DNA of 64,000 nucleotides, from positions 1-64,000 of the forward strand of contig JBBKXR010000009.1 of NCBI GenBank assembly GCA_037969585.1, read 5' to 3'. This document shows, piece after piece, positions 17,365-25,751 of the stretch (the stretch's first letter is position 1; each line of letters begins with the position of its first letter). The notes below the pieces were generated by a model. It searched no databases, was not told the origin of the DNA, and worked only from the letters and a program-made list of their open reading frames with translations. The translations under genes were made by a program, and so were the position numbers. This DNA is from JBBKXR01 sp037969585. GTDB taxonomy: Bacteria; Verrucomicrobiota; Verrucomicrobiia; Verrucomicrobiales; DEV007.

Positions 17365-18321
17365 TCACTGCGCCTGCAATTGCTGGTCGATGGCGGCCGC
17401 CTGCGCCTGAGCTTCACCGAGCGGCAAGCCCGCTTTGGTGCCTGGCCGCTTGTGGCCGACATGGCTGAGCCAGGCGTCGTGCAGCACTTTTTGTCGTTTG
17501 GCAACGAGTGTGTAGGTGGCAGGATTCACTTCGAAAGCCTCGTCGAGATCGACGAGGCTCCAGGCATCGAGCATGACCTCGGCGAGGATACGGTGGCCGA
17601 CTTCGTCGACGTGGACGCCGTCCTTTGACATCGCGAATGTTGGTTCTTTGCCGCGTTGCACGGCGACGTAATCGTTCAGCGGCGTATGCAAGTCGACGGT
17701 TCCGGAAACGCCGTCGCGACCGGCCTGGTCCATGATCCACTTTGCATAGCGGGCGATGACTTTTTCATCGTAGTCCTCGTAAATGGTTTTCCACGAGTAG
17801 TTGGCGTCGTCGCTTTCCGGCAGCAGTTTGCCCGCCTCGCGCATCGGCTGAGGATCGAACGGTGGCGGCGACATCAGCACCAGCTTCGCGCCGGAAGCTT
17901 TGACTTTTTCGATCAGTCGTTTGACGCCGTCCTGATAGGCAGCGAAACGTTTTTCGCTGAACGGATGATAAATGCCGTCGTTCATTCCGTAACAGGCGAT
18001 CACCAGGTCAGGTTTCACTTTCTCGAGCGCGCGCTCGAGGCGCTCGTGGACATCCGGACGCGGGAAAGGGTGGTCGGGTTCTGATTGGCCAGAAAGTGTC
18101 TCACTGGGCAGGCCGAGATTGACCAGAGCGGGCAGAGGCTCGCCGACTTTGGCATTCTCCCGCAGATAGGTTTCGATGAAAGTGATGTAGCGCCCATCGT
18201 GGGTGATCGAATCACCGAGAAACAGCACTTGGCCTTTGAGGGGCGGCAGCGAAGTGTCGGCACTGACGACCAGAGGTGACGACGCGGCGAAAAACAAAAC
18301 GAGGCAGAGCAGACGGATCAT
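17365..18321 (-). CDS. secreted SGNH/GDSL hydrolase
   Basis: ATG 18321 gives a signal peptide (IRLLCLVLFFAASSPLVVSA); the open frame continues upstream to 18438 without a signal. The 318-residue protein has block I GDSIT (Ser38), block III GMND and block V DGVH, the three SGNH catalytic blocks. SGNH enzymes deacetylate or de-esterify sugars and lipids; the location beside an esterase and a sulfatase suggests polysaccharide processing outside the cytoplasm. It is convergent with the esterase gene (4-bp gap) and follows the sulfatase on the minus strand with a 91-bp gap. Confidence 0.85.
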   Translation of the reverse strand: MIRLLCLVLFFAASSPLVVSADTSLPPLKGQVLFLGDSITHDGRYITFIETYLRENAKVGEPLPALVNLGLPSETLSGQSEPDHPFPRPDVHERLERALEKVKPDLVIACYGMNDGIYHPFSEKRFAAYQDGVKRLIEKVKASGAKLVLMSPPPFDPQPMREAGKLLPESDDANYSWKTIYEDYDEKVIARYAKWIMDQAGRDGVSGTVDLHTPLNDYVAVQRGKEPTFAMSKDGVHVDEVGHRILAEVMLDAWSLVDLDEAFEVNPATYTLVAKRQKVLHDAWLSHVGHKRPGTKAGLPLGEAQAQAAAIDQQLQAQ

Positions 18322-18412
18322 GCGTTCAGTAAACCGACTTCGCGACGGTTTGCAAAGCTCCTGAATTGCGGCAGGTGTTTTGGCTGGCGCTCGTGTATAG
18401 CCCAAGCGGCGG

Positions 18413-19813
18413 CTAATTTTTAGCGTCCCACCAAACATCGAGCAACGCCATCAGTCGGACGATGTCGTCACTCCAGGTGGGATCCTTGGCGAGATTGGTA
18501 GTCTCGCGGGGATCTTTAGAGACGTCAAACAGTGCGGTTTCTTTAAGGAATCCGTTCCACGGATTCTTGCCGTGCGGGATGATCAGTTTGAGCGATCCCT
18601 GGCGTACCCAGCGGTAGGCGATGTACCGTTCCGGATGGCCGAGACTGGTGGCGTCGCCGGGATAAATTTCGCCGAACACTGGCCGCTCGGGATCGAGTGA
18701 TCGTTCGCCGCGGGCGCTGGGCAGCAGATCGATACCGGGCAGTTGTTGCGGTATTTTGGCTCCCGCCGCGCTCAGCAAAGTCGGCACAATGTCGATGCTG
18801 CTGACGAGCCCCTCGTGCGTGGCCGGCTCTACGACGCCGTCCCAGCGAATCAGGATCGGCGTGCGCACGCCGTCGTCAAAAGGCGCGCGTTTGCTGTTTT
18901 TAGTATGAGCGAATTCCTCTGCACGATTTTTCTCCCGCTTCTCGCTCGGACTCCAACCATTGTCGACGACGAGGACGAAGAGGGTGTTCGCAGCATCACC
19001 GTTTGCTTCGATGTAGCGAATCAATTCGCCCACGGTATGATCGAACTGAGCGATGCTGGCGTGGTAAGGGATCTCGTGCTCGGCGACACCGGGGCGACTG
19101 CGGGCGAGTTGGTAAAACTTCTCGGGTGAGTCGTGCGGCTGATGCGGGAGGTAAGGCGCATACCACGCCATCCATGGTTGATCTTTTGCCGAGCAGTCGT
19201 CGATGAACGCGGTAATCGGCGTCATCGTCTCTCGACCGATTTGCAGGCCGACGTCACCATTGCCGTGAGCAACGCGCTCGCCGTTGGCCAGTGTTCTCGC
19301 GCCGCCAAATGTCTGCGAGGCTGGTGGAGGTTCGAATGTGGTCATTCCCTCCGTAAAGCCACCGTTGCGCCAGTGACCTTCCCAGAATTTTCCCGTTTGC
19401 AGCGAACGGTAGCCGCGTTCCTGATGCAAAATGCCGGGAAGCGTCTCAACTTTACCGACCAGTTCGAATTCGCGATTGCGCACCCGCTCGTATTCCTCAC
19501 GCGAGGACATCTTGTTGTAACCGCTGTTACCAGGCGGGCCGTGATTGAAATATACGCCGTGCTGATGCGGATAAAGTCCGGTCAGCAGTGTCACCAGCGA
19601 CGGCCGGCAGACGCTGGTGGGCACGTAGGCATTTACATAGCGCGCCGACTGTGCTGCGAGTGCGTCAAGGTTCGGCGTGTGAACCCGCTCATTTCCCATG
19701 AAGCCAAAATCGCTCCATGTCTGATCATCCGAGATGATATAGACGATGTTCGGCGGCGCGGCGTGAGAGGTCGCCAGGCACGCGGAGAAAAAAAAGATCA
19801 GTAAAATACGCAT
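18413..19813 (-). CDS. secreted sulfatase-family protein with CxPSL active-site motif
   Basis: The 466-residue protein begins with a signal peptide (RILLIFFFSACLATSHAA) and then the metal-binding start of the arylsulfatase fold (IVYIISDDQ, Asp29 and Asp30). The modified-cysteine signature reads SVCRPSLVTLLTG with Cys69. The usual C-x-P-x-R has Leu73 in place of Arg. Arg is part of the formylglycine-generating-enzyme recognition sequence, so either a variant maturation is used or activity is affected. VVDNGW carries the later metal-binding Asp-Asn. It probably acts on sulfated polysaccharides in the periplasm or outside the cell. Confidence 0.86.
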   Translation of the reverse strand: MRILLIFFFSACLATSHAAPPNIVYIISDDQTWSDFGFMGNERVHTPNLDALAAQSARYVNAYVPTSVCRPSLVTLLTGLYPHQHGVYFNHGPPGNSGYNKMSSREEYERVRNREFELVGKVETLPGILHQERGYRSLQTGKFWEGHWRNGGFTEGMTTFEPPPASQTFGGARTLANGERVAHGNGDVGLQIGRETMTPITAFIDDCSAKDQPWMAWYAPYLPHQPHDSPEKFYQLARSRPGVAEHEIPYHASIAQFDHTVGELIRYIEANGDAANTLFVLVVDNGWSPSEKREKNRAEEFAHTKNSKRAPFDDGVRTPILIRWDGVVEPATHEGLVSSIDIVPTLLSAAGAKIPQQLPGIDLLPSARGERSLDPERPVFGEIYPGDATSLGHPERYIAYRWVRQGSLKLIIPHGKNPWNGFLKETALFDVSKDPRETTNLAKDPTWSDDIVRLMALLDVWWDAKN

Positions 19814-19835
19814 CGGAAACTGCTAAGAATTGAGT

Positions 19836-21830
19836 CTATTTCTTCTCCTGCTTCGCCTTCGCCGCCGACTTTGCCTCGTCGGCCGCTTCGCGTTCTTTGG
19901 CTCCCGGAACATGAGCGCCATCCGTTTTCCAGTGGCCGAAGCGATTTTCTTTTGGAAAAGGCTTCGCGTCTCCCGGTGGTTTCGCGTCGAGGGTAGAAAT
20001 GCCTTCGGCATAGAGCAGTTTGCCGGTGTAGCCGTCGTGAAAACGTACCACCACCTGCGGCTCGTCGTAGGCGAGGTATTGATAACCTTCGCCCGACGGG
20101 GTTCCGGCGCGCACGATGTTGTTGATGTCGATCACGGTGTAGGTGGTGTGGCGCTGGCGCAGGTAGTGGACGCTGTCCGGATAGCCTCCGCACCACTTGA
20201 TTTTCACCATGCGTCCTTCGCTGTCGAACCATCCGCCAAGGGGTGGCAGGCCGGCGGTGCCGAGCGGGTGATTGGCAGAGTTAACCGGTGAGCAGAGAAA
20301 TTCCCAGACGTTGTCGCTGATCTGGCAAGCGAACGGATGATGCACGTCACCGGTCAGCAGAATCACGGGTTTTGGAATCTCATCGAGTGCCTCGAGCAGG
20401 ATTTCGCGTTCGTGAATGTAACCCGCGTAGCCGTCACCCTTTGACTCGGTGCCTTCGCCGCGCACATGAAAGGCGCTGTGATAGATGACCCACGGGTCGC
20501 CGGAAATGACGAAGATCATTTCGGCGGGCGACTCTTTGGCGGTCTTTAGAAACCATTCGCGTTGAGTTTTGCCGAGAATGAATCGGTCCTCGTCATGTGA
20601 GCGGGCGACGCCTTTCCACTGAGCGCGCTCACTGCGAGTGTCGAGGTAGATGAAGTGCATATTGCCGATCACGCGATCCCAGTAATGATGGGTGCCGATG
20701 CTGTAAGGCAATTGAGCGTCAGCATCCGGTTGCTTGAACGCGGGCGAGACGCGCAGATGGGTGGCGTCAATAATCTCGGTGACTTCGTAAACGCCGATGT
20801 TGGCACCGCCGCGAATGGCTTTCTCCTTCGAGCCTTGGTTAAAGTAAGGTCCGACGTGCAGGGTGCTGACGGCGCTCAGATTGAGTCTGGAAAAATCCGC
20901 GTCGGGATCGTGAAGAATGTCGGCAGCACTGGCGTCACTTTTGCCCGTGCCGAAAACGATCGGCCCCTTGTGCGGCGCGTCGTCGTTGGTCCAGCCTGCG
21001 TAGTATTGCCAGACCTTCACCGCCGGATCGCGTACCAGATAGCTGCCATCGCCGATTCCAATCTCTCCAGCACCATCGAGGTTGTCGGTTACCTCGTGGT
21101 CATTGAACATGGTGAACATCGGCACGTGGCGCAGCAGGCGATTGAACGAACGACCTCGGTCGAGATAGAGTTTGTAATTGTCCTCGATACCGGACGCCGT
21201 GCCGTCCAGCACTTCCTCGTAAGTGTAGTCGCCGTTGACGATGTGGAAGGCGAGGTCGTTGCGGTGATCCTTCCACAGCCGATCGAACGCGGGTGGATTG
21301 GAGTAGATGCCGTAGGCTTCACCCGGTGCTGGAGAGCGTTGGCGTTGGCAGGATCCAATCGAGAACGACAGGTTAAATTTTCCGTCAGGGTTGTACTTGT
21401 GAGTAAAACTTTTCGCGTCCGGCAAGGTGCGAAAGCTTGGCCACGGATCATCGAGTGAGGCGCGGGTGTCGACGATCTCACTGTCGATTCGGATCGCGTA
21501 ATAGTAGACTGTATTCGCTTTCAGACCGGTGACATCGACGGTGCCGGTGAAATCCTCCGCAGGATCTACTTCGGCCGAAACCGAAATCGAATTTTCACCA
21601 AAAGGGATGCGGGTGCTGGCCAAGACGTCGAACTTGGTCGCTTCGGAGCAACGAATCCAGACGCGCACCGATTCGGAGCGAATGCCGCCGAGGACCGGGC
21701 CGTGGGTGATGGAGAAACGTTGATAGGGAATGACGTGGTTGGCGACCGGATCGGGCCACGGAACATTCTGGGCAGACACCGACAGCGGAATGAGCAAGGT
21801 AGCAGCGAGCAGGAGAGGCAGATGTTTCAT
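19836..21830 (-). CDS. phoD: secreted PhoD-like alkaline phosphatase/phosphodiesterase
   Basis: ATG 21830 gives a signal peptide (KHLPLLLAATLLIPLSVSA). The upstream 31 codons of the open frame are an intergenic repeat (21860-21907), not coding. The 664-residue protein has a PhoD N-terminal beta domain and a calcium/iron metallophosphatase core: GSCQRQ, NGDYTYEE, FNDHEVTDN, VISGDPW and LLTGDVHHP. The tail EAADEAKSAAKAKQEKK is Lys/Ala-rich and low-complexity. PhoD enzymes release phosphate from mono- and diesters outside the cytoplasm. No Pho box was recognised upstream. Confidence 0.86.
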   Translation of the reverse strand: MKHLPLLLAATLLIPLSVSAQNVPWPDPVANHVIPYQRFSITHGPVLGGIRSESVRVWIRCSEATKFDVLASTRIPFGENSISVSAEVDPAEDFTGTVDVTGLKANTVYYYAIRIDSEIVDTRASLDDPWPSFRTLPDAKSFTHKYNPDGKFNLSFSIGSCQRQRSPAPGEAYGIYSNPPAFDRLWKDHRNDLAFHIVNGDYTYEEVLDGTASGIEDNYKLYLDRGRSFNRLLRHVPMFTMFNDHEVTDNLDGAGEIGIGDGSYLVRDPAVKVWQYYAGWTNDDAPHKGPIVFGTGKSDASAADILHDPDADFSRLNLSAVSTLHVGPYFNQGSKEKAIRGGANIGVYEVTEIIDATHLRVSPAFKQPDADAQLPYSIGTHHYWDRVIGNMHFIYLDTRSERAQWKGVARSHDEDRFILGKTQREWFLKTAKESPAEMIFVISGDPWVIYHSAFHVRGEGTESKGDGYAGYIHEREILLEALDEIPKPVILLTGDVHHPFACQISDNVWEFLCSPVNSANHPLGTAGLPPLGGWFDSEGRMVKIKWCGGYPDSVHYLRQRHTTYTVIDINNIVRAGTPSGEGYQYLAYDEPQVVVRFHDGYTGKLLYAEGISTLDAKPPGDAKPFPKENRFGHWKTDGAHVPGAKEREAADEAKSAAKAKQEKK

Positions 21831-21859
21831 GGCAACAGGTCTTTGTCGGACAGCGTTGG

Positions 21860-21907
21860 GGATTGAATATCGAATGTCGAACAAGGAATCTCGAATTTCG
21901 AAGTTTC
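21860..21907. repeat. short degenerate TCGAA-type intergenic repeat
   Basis: The stretch between divergent phoD and the TIM-barrel gene is built from near-copies of a TTGAATATCGAA/TCGAATTTCGAA unit (GATTGAATATCGAATG, TCGAACAAGGAA, TCTCGAATTTCGAAG). On the minus strand it encodes a spurious peptide of the FEIRDSLFDIRYS type. It is repetitive by inspection, with no coding potential and no classical terminal repeats. Confidence 0.5.
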
Positions 21908-21986
21908 CCGGCTCGGTAAGCAACCCGCAACCATGACGCGATTTTCCCGTGGCGTGCCGTGACGATATGCGCCACGCTGCGCGAGG

Positions 21987-22910
21987 ATGAACCCATCACC
22001 GAATTTCAACCGTCGTCAGTTTTTACAAACCTCGTCAGCCGCTCTGGCCTCGACGGCCTTTTTAGCGTCGGCGCAGGACGAAAAGTTCGCCTTCCGCTAC
22101 ATCGTCGGTTCGTCGATGTACGGCGAACTGCCGCTGGCCGAAATTCTTCCCGACGTGAAGAAGACTGGTGCCAACCACATCGACATCTGGCCGCGCAAGC
22201 ATGGCAATCAGCGCGAGCAGGTCGAGGAGATCGGCGTCGAAGCCTTCGCGGCGATGCTGAAGCAACACGATGTGAAGCTGGGCTGCTCGACTCGCTATGA
22301 TCTCGGGCCCTTCGGGCTTCAGGAGGAGATGAAATTTGTCCAGAAGCTCGGCGGTGATCTACTGATCTGCGGAGGTAAGGGCCCGAAGGGACTGAATGGC
22401 GAAGAGTTGAAGAAAGCGGTCAAAGTTTTCGCCGAAGAACTCAAGCCGCACGCCGAGGCAGCGGGGGAGGCGGGCGTTCGCATCGGCGTCGAGAATCATG
22501 GCAACAACCTGATCGATTCCGCCGACTCTTTGAAGTGGCTGATCGAGTTCACGCCCGAACAGATCGGTATCGGCTTTGCGCCTTATCATTTGGAAAGTCT
22601 CGGCCTCGGAGCGCAGGATCTCGGAGAGCTGATCCTCGCGCTGGGCAATCGGATCGCGATGTATTATGCATGGCAGCACGGCGACGGCTGCATGAAGCCA
22701 GCTCCGGTCGAGGTTCTGCTCAAGCAAATGCCAGGCCGTGGCCCGCTCGATTTCGGTCCGCAGGTCGCCGCTCTGAAAAAAATCAATTACAACGGCTACA
22801 CCGAAATATTCATGCACCCGGTCCCGCGCGGCATTCCGATTCTGCCCACGGCCTCCGAGACGACCGCTGAGATCGTTCGCGGTCGCGATTATCTTGAAGG
22901 GTTGCTTTAG
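21987..22910 (+). CDS. Tat-exported sugar phosphate isomerase/epimerase-like TIM-barrel protein
   Basis: A twin-arginine signal (NRRQFLQTSSAALAS, about 8-22) starts the 307-residue protein. The rest follows the xylose isomerase-like TIM-barrel pattern: a metal/substrate Glu in GVENHGNN, His in the IGFAPYHLES region, and ending in YNGYTEIFMHPVPR. Extracytoplasmic members are common in Planctomycetes and Verrucomicrobia and are inferred to isomerise free sugars or act in polysaccharide catabolism; the reaction cannot be named. It is divergent from phoD and is followed by the DJ-1 gene after 41 bp. Confidence 0.82.
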   Translation: MNPSPNFNRRQFLQTSSAALASTAFLASAQDEKFAFRYIVGSSMYGELPLAEILPDVKKTGANHIDIWPRKHGNQREQVEEIGVEAFAAMLKQHDVKLGCSTRYDLGPFGLQEEMKFVQKLGGDLLICGGKGPKGLNGEELKKAVKVFAEELKPHAEAAGEAGVRIGVENHGNNLIDSADSLKWLIEFTPEQIGIGFAPYHLESLGLGAQDLGELILALGNRIAMYYAWQHGDGCMKPAPVEVLLKQMPGRGPLDFGPQVAALKKINYNGYTEIFMHPVPRGIPILPTASETTAEIVRGRDYLEGLL

Positions 22911-22914
22911 AAAA

Positions 22915-22948
22915 CGAACTCCCAACTCCTATCTCCAAACTCTTACCA
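22915..22948 (+). repeat. CT-rich quasi-repeat
   Basis: Short near-copies of AACTCC (AACTCCC, AACTCCT, ATCTCC, AAACTC) fill the gap before the DJ-1 gene. It leaves no Shine-Dalgarno for that gene. Confidence 0.3.
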
Positions 22949-22951
22949 CCC

Positions 22952-23539
22952 ATGCCCGAAAAAGTTCTCATCATCGTTGGTGACGCCACCGAGACCGTCG
23001 ATACTCTCTACCCGTATTATCGCCTTATTGAAGCTGGCTTCGAACCGGTCGTTGCGGCGCCCGAGAAACGTCTTTATCAGATGGTCATGCACGAGGTGCG
23101 GCCGGGGTGGACGATCACGCGAGAGTGGGAAGGGTATCAAATCCAGGCCGACGTGGCATTTTCCGAGATCACCGATCCGTCTGAGTATGCTGGCATCATG
23201 TTCTCCGGCGGACGCGCTCCCGAATACATTCGTGAAGACGCCGATCTGATCCGTGTCACGCAGTGGTTTTTCGATAACAACAAACCCATCGCCAGTGTGT
23301 GTCACGGCGTCGAGATTCCCGCGCGTGCGGATCGTGTTCGCGGTCGCAAGATGGCCACAGTCGCCAAGTGCCAGTTTGATCTCGAAGTATGCGGTGGCAT
23401 CTACGTCAACGAAGCGTGCGTCATCGACGGCAACCTGGTCAGCGGTCGGACCTTCCACGACAATGGTCATTACGTCGGCCCGTGGATTGCAATGCTCGAA
23501 CAAGCGCGCGACGCGAAAATGGGCGAAGCAACGGCTTGA
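22952..23539 (+). CDS. DJ-1/PfpI family protein
   Basis: This is a 195-residue cytoplasmic protein of the DJ-1/PfpI superfamily, with the nucleophile elbow ASVCHG (Cys117 followed by His) and the strand EKVLIIVGDATE at the N-terminus. Members act as glyoxalases, deglycases, chaperones or peptidases. The Cys-His arrangement is like PfpI, but the reaction is not predictable. It is 41 bp after the TIM-barrel gene and 7 bp before the five-heme cytochrome gene, so all three may be co-transcribed. Confidence 0.85.
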   Translation: MPEKVLIIVGDATETVDTLYPYYRLIEAGFEPVVAAPEKRLYQMVMHEVRPGWTITREWEGYQIQADVAFSEITDPSEYAGIMFSGGRAPEYIREDADLIRVTQWFFDNNKPIASVCHGVEIPARADRVRGRKMATVAKCQFDLEVCGGIYVNEACVIDGNLVSGRTFHDNGHYVGPWIAMLEQARDAKMGEATA

Positions 23540-23546
23540 TTCATCG

Positions 23547-25751
23547 ATGACCTTCCGTCACAAATTCTCCGCGGCGTTGAGCCTGACGATCGCTGCTGCG
23601 ATCGCAGGGAGTTCTCCTGATGTCGACGCCCATCCTTCGGTTGCTGAGCAGGTCGACTACCCGTTTGTAGTTGGTTTCGAACGCTTTTACGCCTCCGACG
23701 ATGATGAAGAGTATTTGGCCAAGGGTGGTTTGTTGCTGCTCAATGAGCTCAACTGTGTCGGTTGTCATGCGCCGCCGGAGTCACTGATCGACACGCTCAG
23801 CGGCCGTCCAGGTTCGCATCTGCACGACCTCGCCGAGCGGCTCAGTCCGACCGATACTGAACTGTGGATTCGCAATCCGCGCTTCATCAAAAACGGCACA
23901 CTGATGCCGAGCCTGTTCGCCGGCCCGGATCGCGATCTCGAAGAAATCGCCGCGCTCAAGCATTACCTTCTTTCGCTGAAAAAAACGCAAGCCGAGAAGC
24001 CGGACGTGCCTGAAATTCCGCACGGAAATGTCGATGAGGGGCAACGCCTGTTTCATCGCGTTGGATGTATCGCCTGCCACGCCCCTGCGAATGACTATCG
24101 CCCCGAGCACATCGAAGAAGGTGTCGAGTTGGAGCTGGTCGGGTTGCCGTCGGTGCCGCTGGCATTGGCGGAGCGTTACCCGGTCGATGAGCTCGCTAGA
24201 TTCCTTCTCGATCCCGCCGCGCATCGTCCTGCGGGTCGCATGCCGGACATGAAGCTCAGCCTGCAAGAGGCCGCTGATCTCGCGGTGTATCTCAAGTCGG
24301 GGCCGAAAGATGAGATTCCCGAGGAGTTGAAGGAAGCGATGAAGAGCATCGATGGAACATCGGGAGCCGATGGTGAATTCGCGCTCGATCCCGCCTTGGC
24401 CGACCGGGGGAAGACGCTGTTTACGGAAAAAAATTGTCTCAGTTGTCATCGTTCCGCTCAGCCTGATGCGAAGCCGAAAATGGCTAAGCCGCTAGTCGAT
24501 CTGCGCGCCGAGGGCGGTCATGGTTGCCTCTCGGAGAAGCCGGTCGCCAATGCGGTGCCGTGGTACTATCTCGACGAAGTTCAACGCAACGCGATCGTAT
24601 TGGCATTGAAAAAACTTCCCGAGTTAGTGGCCAAGCCTCACGACGATTTCGAGCGCATCGACTTCACGCTGACGGCGATGAATTGTTATGCCTGCCATGA
24701 TCGCGATGGCAAAGGTGGCCCGGAATTGGCGCGTGAGGTTTACTTCGACTTTAATGCTACTGGTGCCCAATCACTGGGCCGCTGGGGAAATCTGCCACCG
24801 CCACTCGACAAGGTCGGGCGCAAGCTGACGCCGGAATGGTTGCAGAAAATCGTCACGGCTCACGGCGGCGAAGTGCGACCTTACGTGGCGGTGCGCATGC
24901 CGCGATTTCAAAAGGCGCAGGTCGAAATGCTGCTCGCTGATTTCGCCGTCGCCGATGTCCGTGAACCGCCGGTCGAGATCGACACGTCGGGTCTACCGAA
25001 GCATCAGCGCGGCCACATTGGTCGCGATTTGATGGGCGTCAGTGCTGGCGGACTGGGCTGTGTGACCTGTCACGGTTTGAAAGATGCAAAATCGCTGGGC
25101 GCGCCGGTCATCAATCTTACTCATACCATCGAGCGCCTGCAGCCAGGCTATTTCAAAGAGCTGCTTCTTGAGCCTCAGGAAACGCAACCGGGCACGCTGA
25201 TGCCGCCTATGTTCGAGGGGCGCACAAAGGCCGATCAGGAAGTGGAGCAGATCTGGACTTATCTCAAAGAACTTGATCAGCGGCGCTTGCCGGACGGTTT
25301 GTTGAAAGCCGACAACTTCGAGCTCAAGCCGGGCGAGGAAGGTAAGGCGATCACGTTTCGCACTTTTGTTGAGGGCGTCGGTAGCCACGCCGTTGCGGTC
25401 GGATATCCAGAAGGGTTGAACGTTGGTTTCGATTCTGAAACCTGTCGTTGGCGCATTGCCTGGCAGGGGCGTTTCATTGATGCGATGAGCACTTGGGACG
25501 ATCGTTTTTGCACGCCGGCGAAACCGCTCGGGGGGAAGGTAGTCGAGCTTGGCTGGAAATTGCCGGCGGAGGGTGAAGTGGAGTTTCTCGGGTTTAAGCT
25601 CGAGCCGAAGTCAGGAGCGCCGACGTTTCTCTATGAGATCGGTGGGCAGCGCTACGAAGATCGTGCAGCTCCTGACGGAGCCACTAAATTGAAGCGCACC
25701 GTGACGGATGCGAACGGCAAGGTTGTCATCGAGGAGGAGCAGTCATGGTAA
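23547..25751 (+). CDS. secreted cytochrome c protein with five CxxCH motifs
   Basis: ATG 23547 begins a signal peptide (FRHKFSAALSLTIAAAIAGSS). The 734-residue protein has CVGCH (70-74), CIACH (174-178), CLSCH (297-301), CYACH (380-384) and CVTCH (505-509). Each of several modules is followed by a candidate Met ligand (TLMPSLF, RMPDM, VRMPRF, TLMPPMF), as in class I cytochrome c repeats. Residues about 590-734 form a separate beta-rich domain. It probably passes electrons from a periplasmic dehydrogenase. The TAA overlaps the ATG of the next gene (ATGGTAA), so the propeller protein is the likely partner. Confidence 0.85.
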   Translation: MTFRHKFSAALSLTIAAAIAGSSPDVDAHPSVAEQVDYPFVVGFERFYASDDDEEYLAKGGLLLLNELNCVGCHAPPESLIDTLSGRPGSHLHDLAERLSPTDTELWIRNPRFIKNGTLMPSLFAGPDRDLEEIAALKHYLLSLKKTQAEKPDVPEIPHGNVDEGQRLFHRVGCIACHAPANDYRPEHIEEGVELELVGLPSVPLALAERYPVDELARFLLDPAAHRPAGRMPDMKLSLQEAADLAVYLKSGPKDEIPEELKEAMKSIDGTSGADGEFALDPALADRGKTLFTEKNCLSCHRSAQPDAKPKMAKPLVDLRAEGGHGCLSEKPVANAVPWYYLDEVQRNAIVLALKKLPELVAKPHDDFERIDFTLTAMNCYACHDRDGKGGPELAREVYFDFNATGAQSLGRWGNLPPPLDKVGRKLTPEWLQKIVTAHGGEVRPYVAVRMPRFQKAQVEMLLADFAVADVREPPVEIDTSGLPKHQRGHIGRDLMGVSAGGLGCVTCHGLKDAKSLGAPVINLTHTIERLQPGYFKELLLEPQETQPGTLMPPMFEGRTKADQEVEQIWTYLKELDQRRLPDGLLKADNFELKPGEEGKAITFRTFVEGVGSHAVAVGYPEGLNVGFDSETCRWRIAWQGRFIDAMSTWDDRFCTPAKPLGGKVVELGWKLPAEGEVEFLGFKLEPKSGAPTFLYEIGGQRYEDRAAPDGATKLKRTVTDANGKVVIEEEQSW

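Noticed and set aside
23253..23546. N-terminal extension of the five-heme cytochrome frame
   Set aside because: The frame overlaps the DJ-1 gene in another phase. ATG 23547 begins a proper signal peptide 7 bp after the DJ-1 stop.
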